DNA of 64,000 bases from Aquabacterium olei (lineage in GTDB: Bacteria > Pseudomonadota > Gammaproteobacteria > Burkholderiales > Burkholderiaceae_C). Below are positions 49,292 to 59,900 of this stretch, piece by piece; the first letter of the stretch is position 1, and each line of letters opens with the position of its first letter. A program made the position numbers and the translations under genes. The notes beneath the pieces are model-generated. The model was not told where the DNA came from. It ran no database searches and saw nothing but the letters and a program-made list of their open reading frames with translations. The DNA is taken from assembly GCF_003100395.1 (NCBI RefSeq), contig NZ_CP029210.1:2170001-2234000 (forward strand), given 5' to 3'.

Positions 49292-51124
49292 ATGGCTGTG
49301 ACTGCCACCCTGCCCGCCATCGAGCCGGGCACGGGGGGGCGCGGGCTGCCTGCGCCCTCCAACGACGCCCTGATCGAAGACACCGAGCGCCTGGTCTACC
49401 GCCAGACCAGCGCCGGCCTCATGGGGCACTTCCTCGGCATGGTCGTCGTGGCGCTGGCTTACTGGAAAGTGGCCCCGCCCGTCGTGCTGCGCGGCTGGAT
49501 CATCGCCTTTCTGGTGCTGTGGACCATCCGCTTCGCGACCCTGCTCGCGCACGACCGCGCCGTGATGCAGGGCGAGGACGCCCCCGCGCGCTGGCTGCGT
49601 CGCTGGAACGCCGGTGCCCTGGCCGGCGCCGCGCTCTGGAGCCTGGGCTCCATGCTGCTGTACGACCATGGCGGCTGGTTCCAGCGCACCACGCTGATGC
49701 TGGCCATCTACTCGTTCGCGATCGGCGCCGTGCCCTACATGGCTTCGCAGCCCAAGCTGTTTCTCAGCTGCATGGGGCTGTACTTCCTGCCCATGATCGG
49801 ACGCACGGCCCTGCACGGCGGCCCGGACGACGTCCACCTGGCAGGCGTGTGGTGCCTCATGGCGCTGTGCACGCTGGTCGTGGGCCGCGGCTTTCACAAC
49901 GTGTTCGGCGACATGGTCAGCCTGCGCCTGCACAGCGAAGACCTGGCTCAGCGCCTGAAGGGCGAAATGGCACTGGCCGAAGCCGCGCAGCGCGAAGCCG
50001 AGACCGCCAACCGCGCCAAGACGCAGTTCTTTGCGGCCGCCAGCCATGATCTGCGCCAGCCTTTGCACGCCATGGGGCTTTTCGCCGAGGCGCTGCGCCA
50101 GCGCTGCAAGGACGACGACGTCGTCCACCTCGTCAACAGCATCAACAGCTCGGTCGATGCACTCGAAGGCCTGTTCAGCGAACTGCTCGACATCACCAAG
50201 ATCGACACGGGGGCGGTCGAGATCGAGCCCGAGCACTTCTCGATGCGCGATCTCTTCGCGCGCATCCGGCTTCACTTCGAGCCCACTGCGTTCGAGAAGG
50301 GCCTCATGCTCGGCTTCCGGGGTGAACACCACCACGCCTACGCCGACCCGGTCATCGTCGAGCGCATCCTGCGCAACCTGGTGTCCAACGCGATCCGCTA
50401 CACCGAAGACGGGGGCGTGCTGGTCAGCTGCCGTCGCCGCGGTCAGGCGCTGTGCCTGCAGGTCTGGGACACCGGCATCGGCATCACCGAGAAAGAGCAA
50501 GGCCGCATCTTCGACGAGTTCTACCAGACGCACAGCGGCCGCCCGCTGGAACCGCACCACCGCAAGGGCCTGGGCCTGGGGCTGGCCATCGTCAAGCGGC
50601 TGGCCGACCTGATGCAGAGCCCGCTGACGCTGCGCTCACGTGTCGGTCACGGCACCGTGTTCACGCTGATGATTCCGGTCGGCCGAGCACCGCGCCTGCA
50701 GCCGGCCAGCACGCTGAGCCGGCCTACCCTCGGCATCACACTCGACCGCCGACACGTGGTGGTGGTGGAAGACGAGCAGGCCGTGCTGGACGGACTGCAG
50801 GTGCTGCTCAAAGGCTGGGGGGCGACCGTCAGTGCCTTCGATTCCGTCCCCGGCGTGAGCGCGTGGGCTCAGCAGACCACCGCTCGCCCCGATCTGGTGA
50901 TCGTGGACTACCGCCTGCCGGAGCAACAGACCGGCATCGACGCCATCCGGGCCTTACGGGCCCGGTTCGGCAAGGATCTGCCCGTCATCATGGTCACGGG
51001 CAGCACGATGACCGGCCATGAGGAGGAAGCGCGGCAGCATAACTTCCATGTGCTCATCAAGCCCGTCGTGCCCACCAAGCTGCGGGCGATGATCGCCTTC
51101 AAACTCGGCGTGCGCCAGGGCTGA
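49292..51124 (+). CDS. Hybrid sensor histidine kinase/response regulator
   Basis: 610 residues: six membrane segments between about 40 and 205, a HisKA dimerisation domain whose H-box is FFAAASHDLRQPLHAMGLF, an ATPase domain with LRNLVSNAIRYT, DTGIGIT and GLGLGLAIVK, and a C-terminal receiver with DE (VVEDEQ), phospho-Asp (IVDYRLP), Thr (MVTGSTM) and Lys (LIKPV). The Arg-Gln-Pro after the His defines a kinase subfamily common in betaproteobacteria. Signal unknown; sensing would occur in or near the membrane because there is no large periplasmic domain. Confidence 0.9.
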   Translation: MAVTATLPAIEPGTGGRGLPAPSNDALIEDTERLVYRQTSAGLMGHFLGMVVVALAYWKVAPPVVLRGWIIAFLVLWTIRFATLLAHDRAVMQGEDAPARWLRRWNAGALAGAALWSLGSMLLYDHGGWFQRTTLMLAIYSFAIGAVPYMASQPKLFLSCMGLYFLPMIGRTALHGGPDDVHLAGVWCLMALCTLVVGRGFHNVFGDMVSLRLHSEDLAQRLKGEMALAEAAQREAETANRAKTQFFAAASHDLRQPLHAMGLFAEALRQRCKDDDVVHLVNSINSSVDALEGLFSELLDITKIDTGAVEIEPEHFSMRDLFARIRLHFEPTAFEKGLMLGFRGEHHHAYADPVIVERILRNLVSNAIRYTEDGGVLVSCRRRGQALCLQVWDTGIGITEKEQGRIFDEFYQTHSGRPLEPHHRKGLGLGLAIVKRLADLMQSPLTLRSRVGHGTVFTLMIPVGRAPRLQPASTLSRPTLGITLDRRHVVVVEDEQAVLDGLQVLLKGWGATVSAFDSVPGVSAWAQQTTARPDLVIVDYRLPEQQTGIDAIRALRARFGKDLPVIMVTGSTMTGHEEEARQHNFHVLIKPVVPTKLRAMIAFKLGVRQG

Positions 51125-51127
51125 ACA

Positions 51128-51153
51128 CCGGGGCCTGTGGGCCCCCGGCGTTT
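51128..51153 (+). terminator. Probable terminator of the hybrid kinase gene
   Basis: CCGGGGCC and GGCCCCCGG form a GC-rich stem with one bulge and a TGTG loop, four bases past the stop, followed by CGTTT. The short T-run makes it a moderate candidate. It sits in the 41-base tail-to-tail gap with the nitronate monooxygenase gene. Confidence 0.45.
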
Positions 51154-51165
51154 CGGCCGCCGCCT

Positions 51166-52143
51166 TCAGCCAGCGCAGAGTGCGCGACGCGCGTCGTCGT
51201 ACTCGCGTTGCAGCCGCGCCACCAGCTCGGCGGCCGGCACCACGGCCTTGATCGCGCCAATGCCCTGGCCGCAGCCCCAGATGTCCTTCCAGGCCTTCTT
51301 GGCGGCGCCCGCATCCTGCCCGCCGTCCGTTGTGCCGAAGTCCATCTTGCTCGGGTCGGCTTCCGGCAGGTGGTCCGGGTCCATGCCGGCGGCGGCAATC
51401 GAGCCCTTCAGATAGTTGCCGTGCACGCCCGAGAAGTAGTTGGTGTAGACGATGTCCTGGCTGTTGCTGTCGACGATCATCTGCTTGTAGCCTTCCACCG
51501 CCCGCGCCTCTTCCGTGGCGATGAAGGCCGAGCCGATGTAGGCAAAGTCGGCCCCCATGGCACGCGCCGCGAGGATGCTGCGCCCGTTGGCGATCGACCC
51601 CGACAGAGCCAGCGGGCCATCGAACCATTCGCGCAGTTCCTGCACGAGGGCGAAGGGGCTGGTCGTGCCCGCATGCCCGCCCGCGCCAGCCGCCACCGCG
51701 ATCAGGCCGTCGGCGCCCTTCTCGACCGCCTTGCGCGCAAAGCGGTTGTTGATGACGTCGTGCATCACCACACCGCCATAGCCGTGCACGACCTGGTTCA
51801 CGTCCTCACGCGCACCCAGCGACGTGATGATCAGCGGCACCTTGTACTTCTCGCACAGCGCCAGGTCGTGCTCCAGCCGGTTGTTGCTCTTGTGGACGAT
51901 CTGGTTGATGGCGAACGGCGCCGCAGGCTGATCGGGGTGGGCTGCATCGTGCGCGGTCAGCGCCTCGGTGATCTCGTGCAACCACTCGTCGAGCTGGGAT
52001 GCCGGGCGGGCGTTGAGTGCCGGCATCGAGCCCACGACGCCGGCTTTGCACTGGGCAATCACGAGCTTGGGCGTGCTGACGATGAACATGGGCGACGCGA
52101 TCACCGGAAAGCGCACGCGCTGCAGAACGGAAGGCAAAGGCAT
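51166..52143 (-). CDS. Nitronate monooxygenase family protein
   Basis: FMN-dependent TIM-barrel enzyme of 325 residues that oxidises nitronates such as propionate 3-nitronate. The start VRFPVIASPMFIVSTPKLVIAQCKAG is conserved. The motif PFAINQIVHKSNNRLEHDL, ALTAHDAAHPDQPAAPF, and the FMN-phosphate site AVAAGAGGHAGTTSPFAL (near 172-189, with the catalytic His in GGHAG) and GADFAYIGSAFIATEEA identify the family. An AAGGAG-like site precedes the ATG. It lies downstream of the acyl-CoA dehydrogenase gene but behind that gene's terminator. Confidence 0.87.
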   Translation of the reverse strand: MPLPSVLQRVRFPVIASPMFIVSTPKLVIAQCKAGVVGSMPALNARPASQLDEWLHEITEALTAHDAAHPDQPAAPFAINQIVHKSNNRLEHDLALCEKYKVPLIITSLGAREDVNQVVHGYGGVVMHDVINNRFARKAVEKGADGLIAVAAGAGGHAGTTSPFALVQELREWFDGPLALSGSIANGRSILAARAMGADFAYIGSAFIATEEARAVEGYKQMIVDSNSQDIVYTNYFSGVHGNYLKGSIAAAGMDPDHLPEADPSKMDFGTTDGGQDAGAAKKAWKDIWGCGQGIGAIKAVVPAAELVARLQREYDDARRALCAG

Positions 52144-52195
52144 GAAGTCTCCTTAAAAGGGCGGGCCGCTTCAGTGTCGGCTTCGTGATCCACTC

Positions 52196-52236
52196 AAACA
52201 AAAAAGGCCCCGACCAGCGCGGTGCCGGACGGGGCC
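52196..52236 (-). terminator. Rho-independent terminator of the acyl-CoA dehydrogenase gene
   Basis: On the minus strand GGCCCCG (52230-52236) pairs with CGGGGCC (52206-52212) and is followed at once by six T then GTTT. It lies 64 bases past the stop at 52301. Confidence 0.85.
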
Positions 52237-52300
52237 AGAGGCTCATCGCAGAAGCGGGCAGCGCGGTGGCGGCATCGCGTCAACGTGGGCCGTCATGCGA

Positions 52301-54106
52301 TCAGAACGCATCCACAGGCATCGCGGTGACCGACTCGCCACCCTGCAGGATGCTGTCGCGCAGCGAGGCGACGCGTGCCAGGATGTGGTCGCCATAGAAG
52401 CGGCAGGTCGCGACCTTGGCCGACATGAAGGCCGCGTCCTCACCGGCCGCCAGCTTGTCTTCGGCCACGATCAGCGCACGACCCATCTGCCAGCCCGACA
52501 CCAGGTTGCCGGTCAGCATCAGGTAAGGCACCGAGCCGGCAAACACGGCGTTCGGGTTGGCCTTGACGTTGGCCAGCACGAAGTCGACCACCTGCAGGAA
52601 GGCCTCGCGGGCCGTCTTCAGCTGGGCGGCGTACTTCTTGCCCGCTTCGCTGGCGCGGCCGGTCAGCTGGCCTTCCACGTCGGCGATCTGGGCTGCGATG
52701 GCACGGGCCATGGCGCCGCCGTCACGCGCGGTCTTGCGGCCGACCAGGTCGTTGGCCTGGATGGCGGTCGTGCCTTCGTAGATCGGCAGGATGCGCGAGT
52801 CGCGGTAGTACTGGGCGGCACCGGTTTCTTCGATGAAGCCCATGCCACCGTGCACTTGCACGCCCAGCGAGGTCACTTCCACGGAGTTCTCGGTCGAGAA
52901 GCCCTTGATCAGCGGCACCAGGAACTCGTAGAAAGCCTGCGCCTGCTTGGCGGTGTCGGCATCCGGGTGGTGGTGGGCCGTGTCGTAGGCCGCCGCACCC
53001 ACCATGGCCATGGCACGCTCGCCTTCGATCAGCGCACGCATGGTCATCAGCATGCGCTTCACATCCGGGTGGTGAATGATCGCCACCGACTCCTTGGCCG
53101 AGCCGTCGACCGGACGCGACTGCACGCGGTCACGGGCATAGGCCACGGCGTGCTGGTAGGCACGCTCGGACACGGCCAGCCCCTGCAGACCGACGTCGTA
53201 GCGGGCGGCGTTCATCATGATGAACATGTACTCGAGGCCGCGGTTTTCTTCGCCCACGAGGTAGCCGATGGCGCCCGGGCCCACTTCGCCCTTGTCGTCA
53301 CCGTAGACCAGCACGGCGGTCGGCGAGGCCTTGATGCCCAGCTTTTCTTCGATGGAGGCGCAGTACACGTCGTTGCGCTGCCCCAGAGAGCCGTCGGCAT
53401 TGACCATGAACTTCGGCACCACGAACAGCGAGATGCCCTTCACGCCTTCCGGGGCGTCCGGCGTGCGCGCCAGCACCAGGTGCACGATGTTCTCGGACAT
53501 GTCGTGCTCACCGTAGGTGATGAAGATCTTCTGCCCGGAGATGCGGTAGGTGCCGTCGGCCTGCTTCACAGCCTTGGAGCGCACGAGCGCCAGGTCCGAA
53601 CCGGCCTGCGGCTCGGTCAGGTTCATGGTGCCCGTCCACGTCCCCTCGATCATCTTGGGGATGTAGCGCTGCTTGAGCTCATCGCTGGCCGCAGTCAGCA
53701 GGGCTTCGGTGGCGCCGGTCGTGAGGATGGAGCACAGCGAGAAGCTCAGGTTGGCCGCCATCGTCATTTCGATGCAGGCCGCGCCGATGGTCTTGGGCAG
53801 GCCCTGGCCGCCGTATTCGGTCGGCATCTGCAGGCCTTGCCAGCCACCTTCGGTCAGCGCCTTGTAGGCTTCCTTGAAGCCCGGCGAAGCCTTCACCACG
53901 CCGTTGTCCCACGAGCCGTGGTCCTGGTCACCGCTCCAGTTCAGCGGGGCGACCACTTCTTCGTTGAACTTCGCGGCTTCTTCGAGCACGGCCTGAGCCG
54001 TCTCGTAGCCGGCGTCTTCGAAGCCGGGGATCTGCGCAATCTGGTCGATGCCAGCCAGTTCCTTCATGCAGAACAGCTGGTCTTTCACGGGGGCCTTGAA
54101 TGCCAT
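52301..54106 (-). CDS. Acyl-CoA dehydrogenase (long C-terminal extension, DmdC-like subgroup)
   Basis: FAD enzyme of 601 residues that introduces the alpha-beta double bond of acyl-CoA in beta-oxidation or a related pathway. The core has [49 protein letters not shown] and the C-terminal [39 protein letters not shown] (split); the catalytic Glu is in [10 protein letters not shown]. The extra 130 residues after the core place it with DmdC and the similar AcdA proteins, so methylmercaptopropionyl-CoA or medium-chain acyl-CoA are candidate substrates. Electrons would go to the ETF encoded just upstream, which has its own terminator. Confidence 0.9.
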   Translation of the reverse strand: MAFKAPVKDQLFCMKELAGIDQIAQIPGFEDAGYETAQAVLEEAAKFNEEVVAPLNWSGDQDHGSWDNGVVKASPGFKEAYKALTEGGWQGLQMPTEYGGQGLPKTIGAACIEMTMAANLSFSLCSILTTGATEALLTAASDELKQRYIPKMIEGTWTGTMNLTEPQAGSDLALVRSKAVKQADGTYRISGQKIFITYGEHDMSENIVHLVLARTPDAPEGVKGISLFVVPKFMVNADGSLGQRNDVYCASIEEKLGIKASPTAVLVYGDDKGEVGPGAIGYLVGEENRGLEYMFIMMNAARYDVGLQGLAVSERAYQHAVAYARDRVQSRPVDGSAKESVAIIHHPDVKRMLMTMRALIEGERAMAMVGAAAYDTAHHHPDADTAKQAQAFYEFLVPLIKGFSTENSVEVTSLGVQVHGGMGFIEETGAAQYYRDSRILPIYEGTTAIQANDLVGRKTARDGGAMARAIAAQIADVEGQLTGRASEAGKKYAAQLKTAREAFLQVVDFVLANVKANPNAVFAGSVPYLMLTGNLVSGWQMGRALIVAEDKLAAGEDAAFMSAKVATCRFYGDHILARVASLRDSILQGGESVTAMPVDAF

Positions 54107-54153
54107 GGTGTGTCACTCCACGTTCAACGTCCGATGCGAGGGATTCTCGGACG

Positions 54154-54181
54154 AAAAAAGGGGCGCCTCGAAGGACGCCCC
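54154..54181 (-). terminator. Rho-independent terminator of etfBA
   Basis: GGGGCG (54176-54181 on the minus strand) pairs with CGCCCC (54160-54165) and is followed by six T. It lies 52 bases past the etfA stop and separates etfBA from the acyl-CoA dehydrogenase gene. Confidence 0.8.
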
Positions 54182-54232
54182 GGTGCGGTGCTCAGTCAGA
54201 CATGGTGGTCTGCCTGCATCACCACGCGTTCA

Positions 54233-55165
54233 TCACAGTGCCTTCACGAGCTCGGGCACGGCCGTGAACAGATCGGCTTCCAGGCCGAAGTCGGCCACCT
54301 GGAAGATCGGGGCTTCCGGATCCTTGTTGATGGCCACGATGACTTTCGAATCCTTCATGCCGGCCAGGTGCTGGATGGCGCCCGAGATGCCGCAGGCCAC
54401 ATACAGCTGCGGCGCGACGATCTTGCCGGTCTGGCCGACCTGCCAGTCGTTCGGGGCGTAGCCAGCGTCCACCGCAGCGCGCGAGGCGCCCAGGGCAGCG
54501 CCCAGCTTGTCGGCCAGCGGCGACATGACTTCATTGAACTTCTCGGCCGAACCCAGCGCACGGCCACCCGACACCACGATCTTGGCGGCGGTCAGCTCGG
54601 GACGCTCGGACTTGGTCACTTCACGGCCGACGAAGGCCGACGTGCCGGCGTCTGCGGTGGCAGCCACGGTTTCCACGGCGGCCGAACCGCCGGTGGTGGC
54701 GGCGGCGTCGAAGGCGGTGCCGCGCACGGTCAGCACCTTCACGGCGTCAGCCGATTGCACGGTGGCAATGGCGTTGCCGGCGTAGATGGGGCGCTCGAAG
54801 GTGTCGGCGCTGACCACCTTGGTGATTTCCGAGATCTGGGCGACGTCCAGCTTGGCGGCCACGCGGGGGGCCACGTTCTTGCCCGACGCGGTGGCCGGGA
54901 AGACGATGTGGCTGTAGGCCGAGGCCACGGCCAGCACCTGGGCGGCGAGGTTTTCAGCCAGGCCGTCGGCGAACTGGGCGCCGTCGGCGTGCAGCACCTT
55001 GGCCACGCCGGCGATCTGGGCAGCGGCCGAAGCCGCGGCACCGGCGTTGGCACCCGCCACCAGCACGTGCACGTCGCCACCGATCGCCTTGGCGGCCGTC
55101 ACGGTGTTGAGCGTAGCGCCCTTGATGCTGTTGTTGTCGTGTTCAGCAATGACGAGAACGGTCAT
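54233..55165 (-). CDS. etfA: Electron transfer flavoprotein subunit alpha
   Basis: FAD-binding subunit (310 residues) of the heterodimeric flavoprotein that collects electrons from acyl-CoA dehydrogenases and passes them to ETF-ubiquinone oxidoreductase. N-terminal [23 protein letters not shown], then the conserved [14 protein letters not shown] near 192-205, and the FAD site [46 protein letters not shown] (split across about 240-290). Ten bases separate it from etfB, so the two are co-translated. Confidence 0.95.
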   Translation of the reverse strand: MTVLVIAEHDNNSIKGATLNTVTAAKAIGGDVHVLVAGANAGAAASAAAQIAGVAKVLHADGAQFADGLAENLAAQVLAVASAYSHIVFPATASGKNVAPRVAAKLDVAQISEITKVVSADTFERPIYAGNAIATVQSADAVKVLTVRGTAFDAAATTGGSAAVETVAATADAGTSAFVGREVTKSERPELTAAKIVVSGGRALGSAEKFNEVMSPLADKLGAALGASRAAVDAGYAPNDWQVGQTGKIVAPQLYVACGISGAIQHLAGMKDSKVIVAINKDPEAPIFQVADFGLEADLFTAVPELVKAL

Positions 55166-55175
55166 GGGTTACTCC

Positions 55176-55925
55176 TCAGATCACTTTGGCGTCGTTCTTG
55201 AGCTTGCTCACCAGGGTGGCCACGTCGGGCACCTTGATACCGGCGGAGCGCTTGGGCGGCTCGGCGACGCTCAGGGTCTTGATGCGCGGGGCCACGTCCA
55301 CACCCAGGTCGGCCGGCTTGACGGTCTCCAGGGGCTTCTTCTTGGCCTTCATGATGTTGGGCAGCGTGACGTAGCGCGGCTCGTTCAGGCGCAGGTCGGT
55401 GGTGACCACGGCCGGCAGCTTCAGCTTCACGGTCTCCAGGCCGCCGTCGACTTCGCGGGTGACCACGGCGTGGCCGTCCGCGACTTCGACCTTCGAGGCG
55501 AACGTGCCTTGCGGCAGGTCGGCCAGCGCAGCCAGCATCTGGCCGGTCTGGTTGCTGTCGTCGTCGATCGCCTGCTTGCCCAGGATGATCAGGTCGGGCT
55601 TTTCCTTGTCGACCAGCGCCTTGAGCACCTTGGCCACGGCCAGGGGCTGCACTTCGGCGTCGGTCTCGACCAGGATGCCGCGGTCGGCACCAATGGCCAT
55701 CGCGGTGCGCAGGGTTTCCTGGCACTGCGCCACGCCGATCGACACAGCGATGATCTCGGTGACGATGCCCTTTTCCTTCAGACGCGTCGCCTCTTCCACG
55801 GCGATCTCGTCGAACGGGTTCATGGACATCTTGACGTTGGCGATGTCGACGCCAGAGCCGTCGGACTTGACGCGAACCTTCACGTTGTAGTCCACAACCC
55901 GCTTGACTGGAACCAGAGCCTTCAT
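55176..55925 (-). CDS. etfB: Electron transfer flavoprotein subunit beta
   Basis: AMP-binding subunit (249 residues) of ETF. It starts [20 protein letters not shown] and has [18 protein letters not shown] near 36-53, [28 protein letters not shown] near 113-140 and the ETF-beta signature [17 protein letters not shown] then [29 protein letters not shown] (split). GGAG lies shortly before the ATG. A good sigma-70 promoter is 69-96 bases upstream of the start. Confidence 0.95.
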   Translation of the reverse strand: MKALVPVKRVVDYNVKVRVKSDGSGVDIANVKMSMNPFDEIAVEEATRLKEKGIVTEIIAVSIGVAQCQETLRTAMAIGADRGILVETDAEVQPLAVAKVLKALVDKEKPDLIILGKQAIDDDSNQTGQMLAALADLPQGTFASKVEVADGHAVVTREVDGGLETVKLKLPAVVTTDLRLNEPRYVTLPNIMKAKKKPLETVKPADLGVDVAPRIKTLSVAEPPKRSAGIKVPDVATLVSKLKNDAKVI

Positions 55926-55993
55926 GCGTTGTTCTCCTGCGCAATGAGGAAGTTGATCAAAAAGCCGCGCCTTTAAAAAAGCACGATCGTTCG

Positions 55994-56021
55994 ATTCTAG
56001 CGCGACTTCGTCCGCTGGCAA
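55994..56021 (-). promoter_or_regulatory. Sigma-70 promoter of etfBA
   Basis: On the minus strand TTGCCA (56016-56021), 16 bases, TAGAAT (55994-55999). Start near 55987, giving a leader of about 60 bases before the etfB ATG. murI diverges on the other strand. Confidence 0.6.
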
Positions 56022-56106
56022 GTGCAATCGGTGCACCCGATGAGGGAAAATCTCCCCTGTTCGCCTTCACATACCGTGCGCCGTTCACGACTGCGCACAA
56101 CACACG

Positions 56107-56937
56107 ATGCCTGATACCCCAGATGACGCGTCTTTGTCCCCTGTTGCCGGTGTGCGCATCGGGGTCTTTGATTCGGGCGTTGGAGGGTTGTCGGTGCTGC
56201 GGGCGCTGCGAGAGCAACTGCCTCAGGCTGAATTGCTGTATGTGGCGGATTCGGGGCACGCACCGTATGGAGAGAAGACGGACGCCTTTGTGGTCGCCCG
56301 TTCGCAGGCCATCGCCGACTTCCTGATGGCGCAAGGCGCCGACATGCTGGTGGTGGCGTGCAACACGGCCACGGCTGCAGCCGTTCAGGCTTTGCGCAAC
56401 ACTTGGCCGGATGTGCCCATCGTCGGGGTGGAACCGGGCATCAAGCCGGCCGCCACCTTGTCGCGCAACGGCAAGGTCGGGGTGCTCGCCACGGAAGGCA
56501 CCCTGGCCAGCCAGCGCTTTCGCGACCTGCTCGCCCGGCACGGGCACACCGTGTCGGTGGTGACGCAGGCCTGTCCGGGACTCGCCCGCGAGATCGAGCT
56601 GGGCGAGCTCGATTCGCCCCAACTGCGGACGCTGGTGGCCACGTTTTCGCAGCCGCTCCTGCGGGCTGGCGTGGACACGGTCGTGCTGGGATGCACCCAC
56701 TACCCCTTTGTCAGGGAGCTGTTTCAGGCCGTGCTGGGACCCACAGTGACCATCGTGGACACATCGGACGCGGTGGCACGCCGCGCCGCCGCACTGGCCG
56801 CAAGGGTGCCCCCACCGCCGCGAGCGACCGTGATGCCGGGCGCGGCTCGCTTATGGAGCAGCGGCGACCCAGCCCGTCTGAGCTCGGTCGCCGCTCGGTG
56901 GCTGGGGCTCATCGCCCCAGCGCACGCCCTGCCCTGA
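56107..56937 (+). CDS. murI: Glutamate racemase
   Basis: Interconverts L- and D-glutamate for peptidoglycan synthesis. The 276-residue product has IGVFDSGVGGLSVLRALR at 18-35 with the catalytic Asp, YVADSGHAPYGEK at 45-57, the first catalytic Cys85 in VVACNTATAAAVQALR and the second Cys196 in VVLGCTHYPFV. It is divergent from etfB. Its TGA abuts the stop codon of the giant repeat gene on the opposite strand (TGATCA), leaving no intergenic space. Confidence 0.95.
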   Translation: MPDTPDDASLSPVAGVRIGVFDSGVGGLSVLRALREQLPQAELLYVADSGHAPYGEKTDAFVVARSQAIADFLMAQGADMLVVACNTATAAAVQALRNTWPDVPIVGVEPGIKPAATLSRNGKVGVLATEGTLASQRFRDLLARHGHTVSVVTQACPGLAREIELGELDSPQLRTLVATFSQPLLRAGVDTVVLGCTHYPFVRELFQAVLGPTVTIVDTSDAVARRAAALAARVPPPPRATVMPGAARLWSSGDPARLSSVAARWLGLIAPAHALP

Positions 56938-59900
56938 TCAGATCAACAGGTTCTTGTTGGGGTCATCCAACAGGCCCTTCAACGGATCACTGACCAGGCT
57001 CACGTGCGTGTCGGACGCGGTGCTGTCTGCCGTGCCAGCCGGCGCCTCGGTCGGCGTTGCGCTGGCCGTCTGCGTGGACGTCACGCTCGAGCTGCCTGCA
57101 ACGGCCTCGTTCGACAACTGTGCCAGACCGTCCACCTCGCCATGGTCGGCGAGCAGGTCGGAGGTCACCACCGGGGGCTCAGACGCTGTCGACTTGGCGA
57201 ACCACACGTCAACCAGCGCGCGGGTGTCGCCCTGGGTCGTCGTGTAACTGGAGACCAGACCCAGCAGGTTGCCGTTGTCGACCTCCGTGCCACGGGTGGC
57301 GCCCAGGTCCATCGACACGATGCCCAGGTCGGCCAGCGAACGCAGTTCATGCGCCTGGCTGATGCCATCCCGGTTCGCGTCGACCCAGACCTGCAGTTGC
57401 GAGAAGGCCGCATCCCCGGCACTGAGCCGACCATCACCGTCCGTGTCCAGGGCGCGCAGGGCATCAAAGCCGTTGCCGATGTGACGCCCTTCGGCATCCC
57501 GGGTCCCGGACCCGAAGAGCTCGCGGCCGTCGTTGATGATGCCGTCACCGTTGTGGTCCATCACGAGCAGGCCGTCGTTGCCGCCGACCCAGCCCACCTG
57601 GCGACTCAGACCGTTGCCCATCAGGTCGAAGTTGACCCCCTCGCTGGCCAGCAGCGTCTGGATGCCATTGCCATCGAGGTCGAGCACGATCGGCGAGATC
57701 GCGGCCAGCGCGCCCTGTTGCTGTGCGGTCATGGCGGACAGCTGAGCCCCTGTGAAGGCCGCTGCCTGGTCCATGTCCAAAGCGCCGAGCTGGGTCGTCG
57801 ACAGAGCCCCAACCTGCGCGGTCGTCATGGCCGCGATTTCGTCGGTGCTCAGCGTCGCGAACTGCGTGGGCGACAGGGCTACGATCTGCGCCGTGGTCAA
57901 GGCGACGATCTGGCTGCTGTTCAGGCTCTCGAACGCGTCGGTTCCGAGTGCCTGGATGGCGCTGGTCGACAGCGCACGGAGTGCAGCGGTGCTGAAGCTT
58001 GCAACATCGGCAGTGTCGATCGCCGCGACCTGGACCTGCGACAACGCGGCCGCCTGGGTTGACGTCAGCGCGCCAATCTGGTCCGCCTCGAAGGCCTTGA
58101 GGTCTTCAGGCGCCAGGGCAGCCACCTGGGCCGACTGCAGCACACGGATCTGCTCCGTGGTGAAGCTGCTGATCTGGGTGGTGTCCATGGCCTGGATCTG
58201 GGCGACGCTCAGGCCCGCGATCTGCGCCGTCGTCAGGCTGTCGACCTGGTCGGTGTTGAGCGCAAGGATCTGGCTGCTTGTCAGCGCGTTGAGTTGCGCC
58301 GACGTGAAGGCCACCACCTGCTCGGTGTGAAGCGCCCCGATGGCATCCGTGGACAGCCCGCGCACAGCCTGGGTCGACAGCACCTGGAGGTCTGCCGTGT
58401 CCATGGCCACGATCTGCGCCGTGGTGAGCGCTGCGACGTGACGGGTGTCGAACGCCGCCACCTGGGCGGTGGTCAGCGCAGGGATGTCGGCCGTTTCGAT
58501 GGCGCGGAGCTGAGCGGTCGTCAGCGACACCAGCTGGGCCGTCGTCAGGGCGGCGATCTGTGCACTGTCGAGTGCCACCATCCCGGCGGTGTTCACGCCA
58601 GCCAGTGCCGTCGTGCTCAAGGCCGCCAGGTCAGCCGGCTGGATCGCTGCGATCTGCGCGGTGGTGAACGCCGCCACCTGGGTGGAGCCCAGGGTCGCCA
58701 TCTGCGCGCTGGTGAGGGCCGCGATGTCGGCGGTCTCGATGGCGCGCAGCTGGCTCGTGGTCAGCGAGGCCACCTGGCTGGTGGTCAGTGCTGCGACCTG
58801 GGCGGTATCCAGCGCCGCGATGGCACTGGTGCCAAACCCGCGCAGTGCCTGCGTGGACAGAGCGCGCAGGTCAGCCGTTTCGATCGCCCCGATCTGGGCG
58901 GTGTCGAGTGCCTGGACCTGCGTGCTGCTGAGCGCGGCGAACTGGGTGGAGGTCAGCGCCTTCACGTCCTCCGTTTCCATTGCGGCAATCTGCGTTGTCT
59001 TCAGCGCGGCGACCTGGGCCGTGGTGAGCGCGGCCACCTGTGTGGTGGTGAGCGCAGCCACCTGGGCGGTGGTCAGGCCCTGGATCTGCACACTGGCCAG
59101 CGCACGGATGTGTGCGCTGCTCAGGGCACCGATGTCAGCAGTTTCGATCGCTGCCAGCTGCACGGTCGACAGCGCCGCCACCTGGTCGGTGGTGAGCGCA
59201 GCCACTTGTGCAGAGTCCAGCGCCACGATGCCTTCGGTGTTCAGCTGCCGGATGGCCGTGGTCGAGATCGCGCGGAGGTCCTCCGTCTGCATGGCGGCCA
59301 CCTGATCGGTGCGCAGAGCACCGATCTGTCCGGCGGTCAGGACGGCCGCCTGCGTGGTCGACAGGGCGACGATGGCCGCCGTCGACAGCGCGGCAACCTG
59401 GGCCGTGCCCATGCCGGCCACCTGGTTGGTCGTCAACGCGGCCACTTGATCGGTGGCCAGGTTGGCCACGGCCAGCGTGGTGACTGCGCGCAACGCAGCG
59501 GGCGTGAGCGCCCCGATGTCGCGGGTTTCGATCGCCACAACCTGTTCGCTGTTGAGCGCCCCCACCTGCGCAGCGCTCAGCGCGCCGACTTGGGCACTGC
59601 TCAAGGCAGCGATGTCACGGGTCTCGAACGCGGCAACCTGGCTGGAACCGAGGCTCGCAATCTGGGCCGTGGTCACCGCCGCGATCTGCTCGCTCGACAG
59701 GCTGACGATGGCATCGGTGCTGATCACACGCAGTGCAGCGGTGCTCAGCGCCCCGATGTCCCGGGACTCGATGGCCGCCAGCTGCGTGGTTCCGAGCGCA
59801 GCGACCTGAGCCGATGTCAGGGCGCCGAACTGCGCGCTCGTCATCGCGACGATGTCATCGGTTTCGATGGCCGCGACCTGGCTGGTGGTGAGCGAGGCCA

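Noticed and set aside
52295..55201. Plus-strand open frame of 968 codons opposite the acyl-CoA dehydrogenase and etfA genes
   Set aside because: It is the antisense shadow of two well-recognised genes. Its composition (His/Gly/Arg-rich, no domain) is what high-GC codon bias creates in this frame.
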